The notes: generated by a model not told the origin, from the sequence alone. Numbered from the stretch's first letter, positions 25,617 to 34,973 are shown. The stretch is 64,000 bases of DNA from Aristaeella lactis (GCF_018118585.1 NZ_CP069421.1:3038001-3102000); one strand, 5' to 3'. Made by a program: numbers and translations.

Positions 25617-25652
25617 TCGGCCGGAGCCGAAATGTTCTTCAGCTCCGGCCGA
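25617..25652 (-). promoter_or_regulatory. Intercistronic hairpin after the binding-protein gene
   Basis: Perfect 11-bp stem TCGGCCGGAGC / GCTCCGGCCGA with no T-run. Such hairpins commonly protect the abundant binding-protein transcript and reduce permease expression. Confidence 0.75.
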
Positions 25653-25685
25653 AAGGGTTCGAGTCAGATTATGCTGGTTCTGCTA

Positions 25686-27206
25686 TCAGTTCTTGACGAT
25701 GGTGATGGCTTCGCCGTCCCAGGTCACGGTGTAGTTGCCGGGCTCGAGGAAGACGATGTTGTTGTCGCCGACGTCATCGCCCAGATCCTGAATCAGTTCC
25801 TTGCCTTCGGTGACCTGGAGGAAGCCCTTGTCATTGCCCCAGTCAGCGGGCTTGACGATACGGCCGCCCATGTAGTCGCTCTGCGGCACATCCAGGGTCA
25901 CGCTGCCGTCCTTCAGGTAGTAGGTGTCAGCATCATCAGCGTTGTTCCAGCCGTTCCAGGCACCCACGAACAGCAGGGCGTTGGCATCCAGGGACAGGGA
26001 TTCGCTGATCTTGTTCTGATAATTGACCAGAACCTGCTTCAGGCCTTCTTCATCCGTGGCGTCCTTCGCTTCGTCAGCGATGACGTTGCCGATGTTCCAC
26101 CAGGCACCGCTGATAGCGCGCTGAATGGCACCGTAAGCCTTCTGCTCATACACGGCGGCCAGGATCGGGTCGTTCTTCACAGACTCATCAGCCTGGGCTT
26201 CCAGGTTGGCGGGGCCCCAGCCGTTGGATTCATGACGCTCCAGGGAGCATTCCTTGCCGGTCAGGTACTGGGCCAGCTTGTTCAGGGCGGCGTTCTTCAC
26301 CGGGTCTTCCTGCGGCTTGATGCCCATGAGCTTGAAGCCGAAGAAGCTGCCGACGTGATATTTAGCATCGTCCACTTTATAGGAGGGCAGATCCGCAACG
26401 CCCAGGTTGTCGCCCAGGATCTTCTTCGCGGTATCGGAACCCCAGGTACCGGAAACTACGATGGCGGAATTGCTTTCGAAGGAGGAAACTTCAGAGCTGT
26501 TGTTCCAGACATCGGAATCCAGCAGCTTCTTCATGCCCTTCAGGGCGATCAGGCCCTTGTCGCTGTTGAAGGTATCCACAACGTCGGTGGCATTGCCTTC
26601 GGAGTCCATGATCCAGGTGGAGGTGCAGCCGGTTCCGAAGAAGAAGCCGGCGGAGTACCAAACGTTCCGCAGGTCGAAGGAGAAGTACTTGCCGGCCTTC
26701 TCGCAGTCTTCGATCAGCTTTTCAAGGGAGTCAACATCCTCGTCCGGAATGACGCTCTTGTCATAGTACATGAAGTAGCCGTTGTCCGCGGTCAGCGGGT
26801 AGGCGTACATGGTGCCGTCCACGGTGACAGACTCAACGGAGTCAGCGTCGTAATTCGCGGTGACGAATTCGGCAGCCTTGGTTCCCAGCTTGGCCAGAGC
26901 CTTGGCAGTCAGCAGGCGGGACAGCTGGTCCTGCGCGAAGCAGTAGATGTCAGCGCCGGCTTCAACGTCCTGAACCATGTTGCTGGCGGCGTCGCCTTCA
27001 CCCATCTTTTCGATGGTGTACTTGAACTTGATGCCGTCGGGGTTGGTTTCGTTGTAACGGTCGAGCTGTTTGGTGGTCAGGTCGACGATAGCATCGGCCA
27101 CCCAGACCTTGATTTCGTATTCGCCGGCCAGGCCTTCAGCGGATGCGAAGGAAACCATGGAAAGTGCCATGACGGCCGCCAGTACGATAGCGAGGAATTT
27201 TTTCAT
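25686..27206 (-). CDS. Extracellular sugar-binding protein with C-terminal carbohydrate-binding-like tail
   Basis: 506 residues. Signal peptide MKKFLAIVLAAVMALSMVSFASA ends in a signal-peptidase I site with no lipobox cysteine, unusual for a Gram-positive ABC binding protein. Residues 25-400 match the MalE/family 1 fold (KVWVADAIVDL, NGYFMYYDKS). From about residue 405 there is an added domain with GAWNGWNN, GSVTLDVPQ and EPGNYTVTWDGE, resembling a starch- or glycan-binding beta-sandwich. It is the first gene of the operon with a strong promoter. The substrate is an oligosaccharide: alpha-glucan or beta-galactan, given the flanking hydrolases. Confidence 0.9.
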   Translation of the reverse strand: MKKFLAIVLAAVMALSMVSFASAEGLAGEYEIKVWVADAIVDLTTKQLDRYNETNPDGIKFKYTIEKMGEGDAASNMVQDVEAGADIYCFAQDQLSRLLTAKALAKLGTKAAEFVTANYDADSVESVTVDGTMYAYPLTADNGYFMYYDKSVIPDEDVDSLEKLIEDCEKAGKYFSFDLRNVWYSAGFFFGTGCTSTWIMDSEGNATDVVDTFNSDKGLIALKGMKKLLDSDVWNNSSEVSSFESNSAIVVSGTWGSDTAKKILGDNLGVADLPSYKVDDAKYHVGSFFGFKLMGIKPQEDPVKNAALNKLAQYLTGKECSLERHESNGWGPANLEAQADESVKNDPILAAVYEQKAYGAIQRAISGAWWNIGNVIADEAKDATDEEGLKQVLVNYQNKISESLSLDANALLFVGAWNGWNNADDADTYYLKDGSVTLDVPQSDYMGGRIVKPADWGNDKGFLQVTEGKELIQDLGDDVGDNNIVFLEPGNYTVTWDGEAITIVKN

Positions 27207-27318
27207 GGAGAGATCATCCTTTCATAAAAATATCATTATTCTTTTTCGTCGGACGACAAATTGTTCCAAAGAGCCATGTGACTTTTGGTTCAATTTATTC
27301 CGTTTCGACTGTGTGCTT

Positions 27319-27347
27319 ATCATAAAGCACAGTTACCGTTTTGTCAA
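27319..27347 (-). promoter_or_regulatory. Promoter of the sugar-transport operon
   Basis: TTGACA (27347-27342), 17 bases, TATGAT (27324-27319) on the minus strand; the leader is about 105 bases. Confidence 0.8.
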
Positions 27348-27383
27348 CAGGAAATTTTCTGAAACCCCTTATTTTACGTAATT

Positions 27384-27395
27384 GGTATCGTTTCC
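27384..27395. promoter_or_regulatory. Weak LacI-family operator candidate
   Basis: GGTATCGTTTCC fits the palindrome GNAANCGNTTNC with one mismatch and a central CG. It is about 40 bases upstream of the -35 box, so it would act as a distal site, or it may be chance. Confidence 0.3.
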
Positions 27396-27419
27396 GAAGA
27401 TTTGAGCCCCGGAGCCCTT

Positions 27420-29381
27420 TTACTGCAAAGAATTGAGCATCGCGTCATCAATTTTTCCCCAGGCTCCGTTTCCGGTTCCCTGGCATCTGACATAGATTCC
27501 GACGGTCACTTCGCTTCCGGCAGGATGATCAAATGCCGGAACGGTACCCGTGTTCCAGCTGTTCCAGCCGGTGATCGGGATCTGTTCAGAACGGGCGACC
27601 TCTGTACCGTCGACCTTTACATACGCATAGATATCGGTGGCTCCGCAGTCACCGCCCATAACGGATATGGAGAACTTAAACCTTCCTTCGGGCAGGTCAC
27701 TGACGGTCTGCTCGGCAGTGAATTCCACGCTGTCCTGCGCGGCGCTCCAGAAGTGCAGGTGTTTGCTGCCGGTCAGGGAATCCGTTTTCTTATCTTCCAC
27801 ATACAGTTCGCTGGCGCTCTTCAGGTCGGTGACGATCCAGGCATCGCCGCCGTCTTCAAAGCTGTAATCCTCCAGGTAGTTATACTCGATCATGGAAACA
27901 AAGCATTTCGCTTCCATGCCGCCGGCATCCCCCGTGACCACATACTGCGCGGGGCCGCCTTCATGCATCTTCCTATCCTCTTCTTCTGACAGGTTCCAGG
28001 TGACCGGAACGGCCTGCCGGCTGTCATCTGTCATGACGGCATTGACCGTTTCCGGGAGGCTGAGGGGCATGTTCAGGTCGCAGAGGACGGAGGGTTCCTC
28101 CAGGGCGTCCGGAACCGGGGTAATCTCATTACCGGTCCGCATGAGCCGGAAAACCTTCAGTGATTCAAGAGCGTGCCCCGCAGCATCAAAGAAGGCATGG
28201 TTGTCAACGGCACTTCCGCCATAATACTTGCCCGCGTCTTTGGGATCGTATACGGCGGCATAGCTGGAGGCCCAGCCGGAACCGTACTTTTCCCAAAGTG
28301 CATGATTCTCTTCCCAGCTGCTTGTGCCGACAGTGATCCAGGCGCCTTCCCAATAGCAGACGCCTATGCCGGCGGGAGTGCGGTTGACAATAGTGTCTGT
28401 GATATTCCGGATGCAATTTGCCTGCCCCTGGACGGAGAAGGGATAATCCTTCACAATGCCGCCGGTGTCGCCGATGGTATTGGCGGAGAAGTCAGTGTCC
28501 TCCGCGGTGAAGGCGTAGGACGTTTCCATCACCATGACTTTCTTGTTGTATGTTTCAGCGATCTCCGTCAGGATCGCGGAAAGGTTGTCCAGGGTTCCGT
28601 GCCAGTAAGGATAATAGGAAGTGGCAAAAACGTCATATTGAATCAGACCGTACTGCTCATAGTAGGCCATTTTGGAAGCGTAGGTACGGTAGCTGTCGGG
28701 ATTTTCGGGGTTGGCAAAATGAAGGGCGATCAGGGCATCAGGATAGATTTCCCGGACGGCCCGTGAACCGGCGTCCATCAGGTGGGCGATATCCCGCCAG
28801 ATCTTTTCTCCGCACAGGGCACCGTTGGTTTCATTACCCAGCTGCACCATGCCCACGTCCACGCCCGCATCCTTCAGCTGCTTCATGCAGTCCAGCGTGT
28901 ATTCGTACAGTTTGATTTCTTTTTCGTCGATATCCAGGCCTTTCCAGGCGCGGGGAACCATCTGCTTGCCGGGATCCGCCCAGAAATCAGAATAATGGAA
29001 GTCCACCAGCAGCTTCATGCCGCAGGCGGTGGCCCGCCTGCCGATCTCCACCGCGTTGCGGATGTCACAGTTGCCGCCGCCGAAACCGCGGCCTTCGGCA
29101 TCCCATGGATCATTCCAGACCCGGACACGGATATAGTTGATACCGTTATCCGCCAGCAACCGGAAAAGATCGGTTTCTTTTCCTTCATAATCATAGTATT
29201 TCACGCCGCTGGCTTCCTCCGCCAGGACGCTGGAAATATCCATGCCGAAGATGAAATCCTCCGGCAGGTTTTCCACTTTTTTCACATAGAGGGTGTCGGA
29301 AACGGCTTCCGCCCCGGCACACAGGCAGTGCAGGAGCAGGAAAAGGACCAGGGTCAGGATCAGCAAAGTCCGTCCGTTCAT
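27420..29381 (-). CDS. Secreted arabinogalactan endo-beta-1,4-galactanase (GH53)
   Basis: 653 residues. After a signal peptide (LLILTLVLFLLLHCLCAGAEA) comes a GH53 barrel: FGMDISSVL, YIRVRVWNDP, LLVDFHYSDFWADP, QLGNETNG (acid/base Glu184) and VMETSYAF (nucleophile Glu286). It cleaves beta-1,4-galactan side chains of pectin. Beyond about residue 430 are an Ig-like segment and a C-terminal carbohydrate-binding-type domain (SFEDG..W..TD; CQGTGNGAWGKIDDAML). It overlaps the upstream membrane-protein gene by 4 bases, and the sugar-uptake operon lies directly downstream. Confidence 0.94.
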   Translation of the reverse strand: MNGRTLLILTLVLFLLLHCLCAGAEAVSDTLYVKKVENLPEDFIFGMDISSVLAEEASGVKYYDYEGKETDLFRLLADNGINYIRVRVWNDPWDAEGRGFGGGNCDIRNAVEIGRRATACGMKLLVDFHYSDFWADPGKQMVPRAWKGLDIDEKEIKLYEYTLDCMKQLKDAGVDVGMVQLGNETNGALCGEKIWRDIAHLMDAGSRAVREIYPDALIALHFANPENPDSYRTYASKMAYYEQYGLIQYDVFATSYYPYWHGTLDNLSAILTEIAETYNKKVMVMETSYAFTAEDTDFSANTIGDTGGIVKDYPFSVQGQANCIRNITDTIVNRTPAGIGVCYWEGAWITVGTSSWEENHALWEKYGSGWASSYAAVYDPKDAGKYYGGSAVDNHAFFDAAGHALESLKVFRLMRTGNEITPVPDALEEPSVLCDLNMPLSLPETVNAVMTDDSRQAVPVTWNLSEEEDRKMHEGGPAQYVVTGDAGGMEAKCFVSMIEYNYLEDYSFEDGGDAWIVTDLKSASELYVEDKKTDSLTGSKHLHFWSAAQDSVEFTAEQTVSDLPEGRFKFSISVMGGDCGATDIYAYVKVDGTEVARSEQIPITGWNSWNTGTVPAFDHPAGSEVTVGIYVRCQGTGNGAWGKIDDAMLNSLQ

Positions 29382-30412
29382 TGGATTTCCTCCTCTGTAT
29401 TCAGATTCATCAGCAATTCGGCGCCTAGCTGTGCCAGGCCGTCTGTCAGATGGGGGGATCCGGCACCGATATACAGCCGGTAGGTTTCCTCCGGCGCATA
29501 GAGGATCCAGGTGCCGGCAACGGAAACTCCTGTTTCCGGATCATATACCGGGAGGCCTTCCTCCCCGGGGGCAAACCAGTCAGCATACTGTTCCCTGTCG
29601 CTGTCCGGGACGATATAGAGATCAGCAGTTTTGAGGGCTTCCGATCCGAACATGGCATACATGAAAGGATGAACCTGCACCATACGGATGGGTTCACCCA
29701 GTCCTTTTTCCAGGCGGGCGGCCAGCTGCGCCTCATTGCGCACCTCTCCGTCTACATAGAGCGCCAGCTTATGGACCGGATCCGTATCCGTAATCTGGTA
29801 GAAAACAAAGGAGCTGAAGAAGAACGCGGCCAGGGCCCAGATCCCCAGCAGGGGCAGGAGCTTTTTCAACTGCCAGGAGCGGGCAGGACGGCGGGAAGCG
29901 CTGCTTTCGGCTGTATCAGCGGGAGCTTCTTCCAGGGTTTCCACCCCGGCAATGTAGCTGTGAACGACGGACAGGTTCACCAGGCTTCCGTCGGCGGGCA
30001 TACGGGAAACCCAGCGTTCATCCAGGTTCAGCCGCTTCGGTTCCCCTTCACCGGTGTCCAGCAGGACCTTCCGGATCCGAATACTCTTCGGGATCGATAT
30101 GGATTCCCGGGTCAGGGTCATGCGGCCGGTGTACGTTTCCTTTTCTCCCTGGAGAAGCATATCCAGATGTCCCGCCTGAGTCCTGGCTTCCTGAATGCCC
30201 GGAACATGGAGCGAAATACAGATCCATCCCAGGACACAGGTTACGGCGATAAGGATCCAGTGGAGAGTCTGCGCGTTCCCGGTATGTATCATCAGGCACA
30301 GCACAACGAACACGATAACGGCACATAAGGCCAGAATCCGGAAAACGGCGGTCAGCCTTTTTTCACGTTTTTGCCACAAGGACAGTTCTTCTGCGGTAGA
30401 AAACCATTCCAT
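29378..30412 (-). CDS. Membrane protein of unknown function co-transcribed with GH53
   Basis: 344 residues: two helices near residues 24-68, a cytoplasmic-looking domain, a third helix near 186-210 and an outer C-terminal domain (DPVHKLALYVDGEVRNEAQLAARLEKGLGEP). The ATGA overlap with the galactanase gene implies coupled translation. I do not recognise the family; the arrangement could suit a sensor or assembly factor, but nothing shows this. Confidence 0.65.
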   Translation of the reverse strand: MEWFSTAEELSLWQKREKRLTAVFRILALCAVIVFVVLCLMIHTGNAQTLHWILIAVTCVLGWICISLHVPGIQEARTQAGHLDMLLQGEKETYTGRMTLTRESISIPKSIRIRKVLLDTGEGEPKRLNLDERWVSRMPADGSLVNLSVVHSYIAGVETLEEAPADTAESSASRRPARSWQLKKLLPLLGIWALAAFFFSSFVFYQITDTDPVHKLALYVDGEVRNEAQLAARLEKGLGEPIRMVQVHPFMYAMFGSEALKTADLYIVPDSDREQYADWFAPGEEGLPVYDPETGVSVAGTWILYAPEETYRLYIGAGSPHLTDGLAQLGAELLMNLNTEEEIQ

Positions 30413-30470
30413 ATAAGCGGTACATCCTTTTTTCCTTTGTTTAACCGCAATATAGCATCTTTTGCTTTCC

Positions 30471-30500
30471 TTGACAACCTGCCGCCTTTTGGTTCATGAT
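30471..30500 (+). promoter_or_regulatory. Possible promoter of the GH13 gene
   Basis: TTGACA (30471-30476), 18 bases, CATGAT (30495-30500); start codon at 30534. Confidence 0.5.
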
Positions 30501-30533
30501 ACAGGTGAAAACTGCGGAAAGAAGGGAATAACT

Positions 30534-32102
30534 GTGAAACGATTCGTCATCCTGATGCTGGTGCTGACACTGTTGACCGGTGCTTCCGCCGCGGAGGAAA
30601 AGAGTCTGGATATGGAAAATAACAATCGGATTTTTTATGAGATCTTTGTCGGATCTTTCTCGGATTCCAACGGGGATGGTATCGGCGATATCCGGGGCGT
30701 GATCAACCGGCTGGATTACCTGAACGACGGGGATCCGGAATCCGGAAACAGCCTGGGTATTGAGGGCATCTGGCTGACGCCGGTCTTTGCCTCTCCTTCC
30801 TATCACAAATATGACGTGACGAACTACTACCAGATCGACCCGGCGTTCGGGGCGATTGAGGACCTGAAGGAACTGATCACCCTGTGCCACGAGCGGAACG
30901 TGAAGCTGATTCTGGATCTTCCGTTGAACCATACAGGTGAGAACAACGAATGGTTTATCAATTTCAAAAAGGCGCACCAGGCAGGAGATCCCGAGGATCC
31001 GTTCTATGATTTCTATACCTGGATCCCATCGGACGAAACAACGCCTGCCGGCAGGCGCTTCCGGAAAATGAGCAATCCGGACCTGAAAGTGGAAGCGAAT
31101 TTCTCCGACCAGATGCCGGAACTGAACTTTGACAATGAACAGGTACGGCAGGCTGTTCTGGATGTGGCGGCTTACTGGCTGGACATCGGTGTGGACGGTT
31201 TCCGGTTTGACGCCGCGAAATATCCCTATTTCGGGGAGCATGACAAGAACGCGGAGTTCTGGACCTGGTATATGGGTGAACTGAAAAAGATCCGGCCTGA
31301 GATCTATGCCGTGGCGGAGGTCTGGGACGGGGATGCCATTACGGACCGGTACCTGAAGGCTTTCAACTGCTTCCGCTTTGCCACCGCGACGGTGGACGGC
31401 CTGATCGCGGAGACCGCCCTGGGCGGGAACGTGAACAAGTTTGTCCAGTCCACCCAGGCTTACCTGGACAACATTCATTCCATCAATCCGGAAGCGATGA
31501 ACATTCCTTTTGTGGCCAATCACGATACAGACCGGGCGGCGGGCTTCCTGACCGTGGCCAGCGGCTGTATGCAGATGGCGGCGAACCTGTATATCCTGAT
31601 GCCCGGATCTCCCTTCATCTATTATGGAGAGGAAATCGGCCTGCGCGGTTCCCGGGGCGGATCCAACACGGATGCCAACCGGCGCCTGGCCATGCCTTGG
31701 GGAGACGGGGATACCGTACAGGATCCGGTGGGCAGCAATTATGACAAATCCAAGTTCTCCACGGTGGAAGACCGGATCAAAACCGGCACGTCTATCCTGT
31801 GGCATTACCGGAAGCTGATCGCGATCCGGAAGGCATTCCCGGAGATCGCCCGGGGTGACTATACCGCGCTGGAGTTCAAGGACACCAAGCTCGGCGGGTT
31901 CCTCTGCACGCTGGACGGCAGCACAGTCGGCGTTTTCCACAACACAACGGAGAAGACGCTGAAGGTGGACCTTGCCAAGGCAACGGACTATCCTTTCGCG
32001 GAGATCGCCGCGTTCCTGTCGGTGGATCCCTTCGAAGGCTATGCCGAACTGGACGGAACCGTGCTGACGCTTGGAGCGCAGACGAGCGCGGTTATAAAGT
32101 AA
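30534..32102 (+). CDS. Secreted alpha-amylase family glycoside hydrolase (GH13)
   Basis: 522 residues from GTG 30534 (GAAGGGA upstream), with a signal peptide (VKRFVILMLVLTLLTGASA). The four GH13 regions are present: DLPLNHTGE, DGFRFDAAK (nucleophile Asp226), AEVWD (acid/base Glu262) and NHDTDR (Asp331). It cuts alpha-1,4-glucans or malto-oligosaccharides outside the cell. It is divergent from the GH53 operon, so this locus may feed starch products as well as galactan products to the neighbouring ABC transporter. The stop codon is the start of an AATGAACAATG repeat. Confidence 0.94.
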   Translation: MKRFVILMLVLTLLTGASAAEEKSLDMENNNRIFYEIFVGSFSDSNGDGIGDIRGVINRLDYLNDGDPESGNSLGIEGIWLTPVFASPSYHKYDVTNYYQIDPAFGAIEDLKELITLCHERNVKLILDLPLNHTGENNEWFINFKKAHQAGDPEDPFYDFYTWIPSDETTPAGRRFRKMSNPDLKVEANFSDQMPELNFDNEQVRQAVLDVAAYWLDIGVDGFRFDAAKYPYFGEHDKNAEFWTWYMGELKKIRPEIYAVAEVWDGDAITDRYLKAFNCFRFATATVDGLIAETALGGNVNKFVQSTQAYLDNIHSINPEAMNIPFVANHDTDRAAGFLTVASGCMQMAANLYILMPGSPFIYYGEEIGLRGSRGGSNTDANRRLAMPWGDGDTVQDPVGSNYDKSKFSTVEDRIKTGTSILWHYRKLIAIRKAFPEIARGDYTALEFKDTKLGGFLCTLDGSTVGVFHNTTEKTLKVDLAKATDYPFAEIAAFLSVDPFEGYAELDGTVLTLGAQTSAVIK

Positions 32103-32172
32103 TGAACAATGAACAATTAACAATGAACAATTAAATGTTTTTTCTGAATACCGTGACGCGGTATTCAGAAAA
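32100..32172 (+). repeat. AATGAACAATGAACAATT repeat plus hairpin
   Basis: From the amylase stop codon, AATGAACAATG and AACAATTAA units run to 32134. A 13-bp stem TTTTCTGAATACC / GGTATTCAGAAAA (32140-32172, 7-base loop) then precedes the next gene. Confidence 0.82.
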
Positions 32173-32191
32173 GTAAACGGAGGAAAGAACA

Positions 32192-33655
32192 ATGCCCTGT
32201 ACAACAGTGCTGGTGGGACGGAAAGCCAGCAATGACGGTTCAACCATGATCGCCCGGACGGACGACGGACATTTTGATGTGAAGAAGCTGATCGTGGTCA
32301 ACCCCAAGGATCAGCCGAAGAAATACACCAGCAAGATCTCCCATGTGGAGATCGACCTGCCGGACAATCCGCTGCGCTATACTTCCTGCCCCAGTGTGGA
32401 TCCGAAGGAAGGCGTCTGGGCAGCCACCGGCATCAATGAAGCCAACGTAGGCATGACGGCTACGGAAACCATCACCTCCAATCCGCGGGTGCTGGCGGCG
32501 GATCCGCTGGTGGTTTACAAGAAGGCAAAGACACGGAAGGAAAAAGACGTGCCCGGCGGCATCGGGGAAGAGGATATCGTGGTGCTGGTGCTGCCCTATA
32601 TCCGCACAGCGCGGGAAGGCGTGCTGCGGCTGGCAAAGCTGCTGGAGGAATACGGCACCTATGAGTCTAACGGGATTGCCTTCAATGATGATCATGAGGT
32701 CTGGTGGCTGGAGACCATCGGCGGACATCACTGGATGGCCCGGAAGATCCCGGAGGACTCTGTGGTGATCAATCCAAACCAGTTCGGGATGGACGGCTTT
32801 GACCTGAAAGATGCCTTCGGAAAACAGGAAGCAAACCTGTGTTCCGCGGACCTGAAGGAGTTTATCCGGGATAACCATCTGGACCTGAACCAGGACGGTG
32901 TGTTCAATCCCCGGTATATATTCGGAAGCCGGCGGGATATGGACCATATCTACAACACGCCGCGGGCCTGGTTCATGGGCAGGTACCTGACCCCGGAAAG
33001 TCATCGCTGGGATGGGCCGGACGCGGAGTTTACCCCGGAAAGCGACAACATTCCCTGGAGCCTGAAGCCGGACCGGAAGGTGGCGGCGGAAGACGTGAAG
33101 TATATGCTGTCCGGTCACTACCAGGGTACCCCGTACGATCCCTATATCAGCCGGGATACCGGAAAGCGGGGGATGTACCGGTCCATCGGTATCAACCGAA
33201 CCGGTGTCACATCCATCTGTCAGATCCGGCCGGACGTCCCGGATCCCATCAAAGGCATCGAGTGGATCATCTTTGGCTCCACCACCTTCAGCGCGGCGCT
33301 GCCTGTCTACACCAACGTCAGCCGCATGCCTGATTACCTGAGCAAGGTGACGCTGGACACCTCCACGGAGAACTATTACTGGAGCAGCCGCCTGATCGGC
33401 GCGCTGGCTGATCCCTGCTACGCGTCCGCAGTTCAGAACATCGAACGGTATGAGCTGGCGGTGATGACCAAGGGCCGGAAGCTGATCCGGGAATACGACC
33501 AGATGATGATGTCAACCGGGAACTACTCCATGACAGAGGAAGCCAACGAAAAGCTCAGCGCCATGGCAAAGGAGGAGACGGTCTCCACCCTGAACAAAGT
33601 GCTGCTGACAGCCAGCGAGAAAATGAAGAACGGATACAACCTGGCTGATAACTGA
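32192..33655 (+). CDS. C69-family dipeptidase (PepD type)
   Basis: 487 residues, starting MPCTTVLVGRKASNDGSTMIARTDD. Cys3 becomes the N-terminal nucleophile of this Ntn-hydrolase family after processing. ARTDD, GVWAATGINEANVGMTATETI and the later NGIAFNDDHEVWWLETIGG blocks are typical. No signal peptide, so it is cytoplasmic. It sits close to an M42 aminopeptidase and an oligopeptide transporter, consistent with breakdown of imported peptides. Confidence 0.93.
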   Translation: MPCTTVLVGRKASNDGSTMIARTDDGHFDVKKLIVVNPKDQPKKYTSKISHVEIDLPDNPLRYTSCPSVDPKEGVWAATGINEANVGMTATETITSNPRVLAADPLVVYKKAKTRKEKDVPGGIGEEDIVVLVLPYIRTAREGVLRLAKLLEEYGTYESNGIAFNDDHEVWWLETIGGHHWMARKIPEDSVVINPNQFGMDGFDLKDAFGKQEANLCSADLKEFIRDNHLDLNQDGVFNPRYIFGSRRDMDHIYNTPRAWFMGRYLTPESHRWDGPDAEFTPESDNIPWSLKPDRKVAAEDVKYMLSGHYQGTPYDPYISRDTGKRGMYRSIGINRTGVTSICQIRPDVPDPIKGIEWIIFGSTTFSAALPVYTNVSRMPDYLSKVTLDTSTENYYWSSRLIGALADPCYASAVQNIERYELAVMTKGRKLIREYDQMMMSTGNYSMTEEANEKLSAMAKEETVSTLNKVLLTASEKMKNGYNLADN

Positions 33656-33667
33656 ATAATGTGCTGA

Positions 33668-33702
33668 AAGGTCGCCTGTTCAGACGGACAGGCGGCCTTT
33701 TT
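33668..33702 (+). terminator. Terminator after the dipeptidase gene
   Basis: A 14-bp stem (AAGGTCGCCTGTTC with one or two wobble pairs, loop AGAC) followed by TTTTT. Confidence 0.9.
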
Positions 33703-33741
33703 ACGTACCGGCAGGGAAGGTGAAACTTGTATTGTAAGTAT

Positions 33742-33783
33742 GTATCCAGTAGACAGAATACAAAAGACAGTATCCGGTAGACA
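33742..33783 (+). repeat. Two tandem 28-base direct repeats
   Basis: GTATCCAGTAGACA (33742-33755) and GTATCCGGTAGACA (33770-33783) start 28 bases apart in a convergent intergenic gap. Confidence 0.65.
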
Positions 33784-33843
33784 CAAAAAGGACGAAGAGG
33801 AAGACTCCCAAACAGGCTATCTTTTTACAACTGTATACAAAAA

Positions 33844-33866
33844 CACCGGCAGAGAACCTGCCGGTG
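33844..33866 (-). terminator. Terminator of the M42 peptidase gene
   Basis: Perfect 9-bp stem CACCGGCAG / CTGCCGGTG with a 5-base loop; the minus strand continues into TTTTTG. Confidence 0.88.
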
Positions 33867-33887
33867 GGGAAGAAAACGCGGGAATTC

Positions 33888-34922
33888 TTATGCTGTAATG
33901 TATGACAGGGTCAGTTCAAAGGTGTTGCGCAATCCGTCAATATGGGTGCGTTCATAGCCGTGGCTGTTGGCAGTGCCGGGACCGATGGCGGCGTGGCGGA
34001 TATCATAACCGGCGAGCACGGAACCGTCTCCGTCAGAACCGTAGTGGGGTGTGAACACGTCCATGACGTAATCCAGACCGGCCTTTTTCGCAGTTTCCCG
34101 AAGTTCCGCGGTCATTTCGCTGTGATAGGGGAAACGGCTGTCCTTGGCAAAGATGGAAACCTTATGCTCTTCTGAATTCTGGTCCGGTCCCGTAGGGGCG
34201 ATGTCTAGCGCCAGGATATCCTTTACACCGTCCGGAAGCCAGGTGGTGCCGTGACCGAGCTCTTCATAGCAGGCGAAGTAGGCGATGACTTTCCGGTTGA
34301 GCTTCAGGCCGTTATCACGGATGGCTTTCATGACGTTCAGCAGTACCGCAGCGCAGGCCTTGTCATCAATGAACCGGCTTTTGATGTATCCGCCGGACCG
34401 GGTGAAGCGGGGTTCAAGGCCAATATAATCCCCGGTCTCAATGCCGAGGGCACGTGTGTCCTCCGCGGACCTGACCGGCCGGTCCAGCACCACGCAGACA
34501 TTGGTCCGAAAATCGCCCATGTTCTTGCGGAGTTCCTCTTCTGTTACGTGAATAGAGTTGGGCGTACGGCAGACGGTGCCGGTGAAGACTTCCCCGCTGC
34601 CGGCGTAAACCCGAACGTTTTCCGTGACACAGTAGAAGGGATACAGCCCGCCGACGGGGCAGACATTCAGGGTGCCGTCCGGATTGATCCGGCGGACCAT
34701 GAGGCCGATATCGTCCAGGTGGGCGGTGATCACCAGCGGATCACCTTCGCCGCCGAGATCCGTCAGGACACCGCCTTTATGAGTAAAGGAAGGCTCAAAG
34801 CCCAGGAAACGGATCAGATCAGCGGTTTTCTCCTGGATGGCGCGGAACTGACCTGTGGTGGAATCCACGGAAAGCAGCGTCTGGAAAGTATCAAGGGTGT
34901 AGGATTCATCAAAATAACTCAT
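33888..34922 (-). CDS. M42-family glutamyl aminopeptidase / TET-like metallopeptidase
   Basis: 344 residues. Metal ligands and catalytic residues are visible: TAHLDDIGLMV (His and Asp), FIDDKACAA (bridging Asp), YEELGHG (catalytic and metal Glu), LDIAPTG and, near the end, HGYERTHIDG (His ligand). Members remove N-terminal residues from peptides in the cytoplasm, often as dodecamers with two metal ions. It is divergent from the oligopeptide-binding protein gene. Confidence 0.94.
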   Translation of the reverse strand: MSYFDESYTLDTFQTLLSVDSTTGQFRAIQEKTADLIRFLGFEPSFTHKGGVLTDLGGEGDPLVITAHLDDIGLMVRRINPDGTLNVCPVGGLYPFYCVTENVRVYAGSGEVFTGTVCRTPNSIHVTEEELRKNMGDFRTNVCVVLDRPVRSAEDTRALGIETGDYIGLEPRFTRSGGYIKSRFIDDKACAAVLLNVMKAIRDNGLKLNRKVIAYFACYEELGHGTTWLPDGVKDILALDIAPTGPDQNSEEHKVSIFAKDSRFPYHSEMTAELRETAKKAGLDYVMDVFTPHYGSDGDGSVLAGYDIRHAAIGPGTANSHGYERTHIDGLRNTFELTLSYITA

Positions 34923-34973
34923 GCGGATATCCTCTTTTCATCATTCGGGAGGGGAACATCCCTGCCTGTTTTC

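Noticed and set aside
25602-27227. 541-residue plus frame opposite the sugar-binding protein gene
   Set aside because: Shadow; the minus frame has signal peptide, family motifs and promoter.
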